NCBI GenBank assembly: GCA_902465495.1
Contig: CABQND010000012.1
Coordinates: forward strand, 1-39,679
DNA length: 39,679 nucleotides
From: an uncultured Eubacteriales bacterium
GTDB lineage: Bacteria; Bacillota; Clostridia; Christensenellales; Borkfalkiaceae
Reading direction: 5' to 3'
Part shown: positions 39,538 to 39,679 of the stretch, piece by piece
How the letters are laid out: each line of letters begins with the position of its first letter
How positions within the stretch are numbered: position 1 is the first letter of the stretch
Notes under the pieces: generated by a model
Told to the model about the DNA's origin: nothing
Database searches by the model: none
What the model saw: the letters and a program-made list of their open reading frames with translations, nothing else
Made by a program: the position numbers and the translations under genes

Positions 39538-39566
39538 TTTACATTTTTTTTGGGGCTTGCTATAAT
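39538..39566 (+). promoter_or_regulatory. Promoter of an unseen downstream transcript
   Basis: TTTACA, 17 bp, TATAAT. At least 107 nt of leader follow inside the window, ending in hairpin CGGGCGCAG / CTGCGTCCG (39650-39679), which is cut off by the window end. Confidence 0.7.
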
Positions 39567-39679
39567 ATGCGTGTAATCAGATGAAACGCGCAAGGCTTTC
39601 GTTTGGTTACCTGAATAGCTCATCATTTTCCCCCTTATCATATATGGATCGGGCGCAGGACCGCAAGGCTCTGCGTCCG

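Overview
The window looks like a chromosome segment of a Gram-positive, endospore-lineage Bacillota, most likely class Clostridia. The basis is strong AGGAGG-type ribosome sites, sharp TTGACA-17-TATAAT promoters, spmA-spmB, an IscR-IscS-IscU operon, QueH, and a TatD-linked radical SAM gene. I cannot name the genus. Genes stop at TGA, TAA and TAG, so the genetic code is standard.

Layout. 1-5.7 kb is core: two small unknown genes, a cysteine-desulfurase-like enzyme divergent from a DUF3343 Se/S-carrier-like gene, then nth-obg-yhbY-PHP. 5.6-5.9 kb holds a short CoiA-like fragment. 6.2-20.0 kb is an integrated element next to a tRNA-Ala(CGC) gene. 20.3-24.7 kb holds a NYN-LOTUS protein, a small gene, and a MarR-ABC exporter pair. 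24.9-27.05 kb is a stand-alone phage-tail-fibre-like gene with a small partner. 27.1-30.5 kb has queH and the isc operon followed by a flavoprotein. 30.5-30.93 kb has no large gene but contains a consensus promoter, a possible small RNA and a stack of hairpins. 30.9-33.4 kb is rsmA, a radical SAM gene and tatD. 33.5-35.9 kb is an ECF sigma factor with a membrane-anchored beta-propeller protein. 36-39.4 kb is metG, then spmA-spmB. The window ends inside the leader of an unseen transcript.

The most interesting part is the 13.8-kb element. It carries two adjacent large serine recombinases, an upstream DUF927 ATPase (the Cch family of staphylococcal SCC elements) and a DUF960 protein, which together resemble the SCC ccr complex. 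It appears to sit at the 3' end of the tRNA-Ala gene. A 12-bp copy of the tRNA end (TGGTGGAGATGA) lies at the far left boundary, still joined to what looks like the original tRNA terminator, so that terminator has been displaced by 13.8 kb. A second, degenerate tRNA-end copy 0.4 kb inside the right end suggests an earlier or tandem insertion. Short TGGGGA/TCCCCA repeats near the right end, and the same motif repeated in the ATPase gene, make a candidate replication origin. Cargo includes a mosaic collagen-like/InlB-repeat/BspA-type lipoprotein, interrupted near its C-terminus by a TGA and preceded by an attenuator-like leader, a VWA-like protein, two tandem paralogues and several unknowns.

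A second theme is that nth, queH and tatD each have a consensus-like promoter whose -10 box ends exactly 6 nt before the ATG with no ribosome site, which predicts leaderless mRNAs in a genome that otherwise uses strong Shine-Dalgarno sites.
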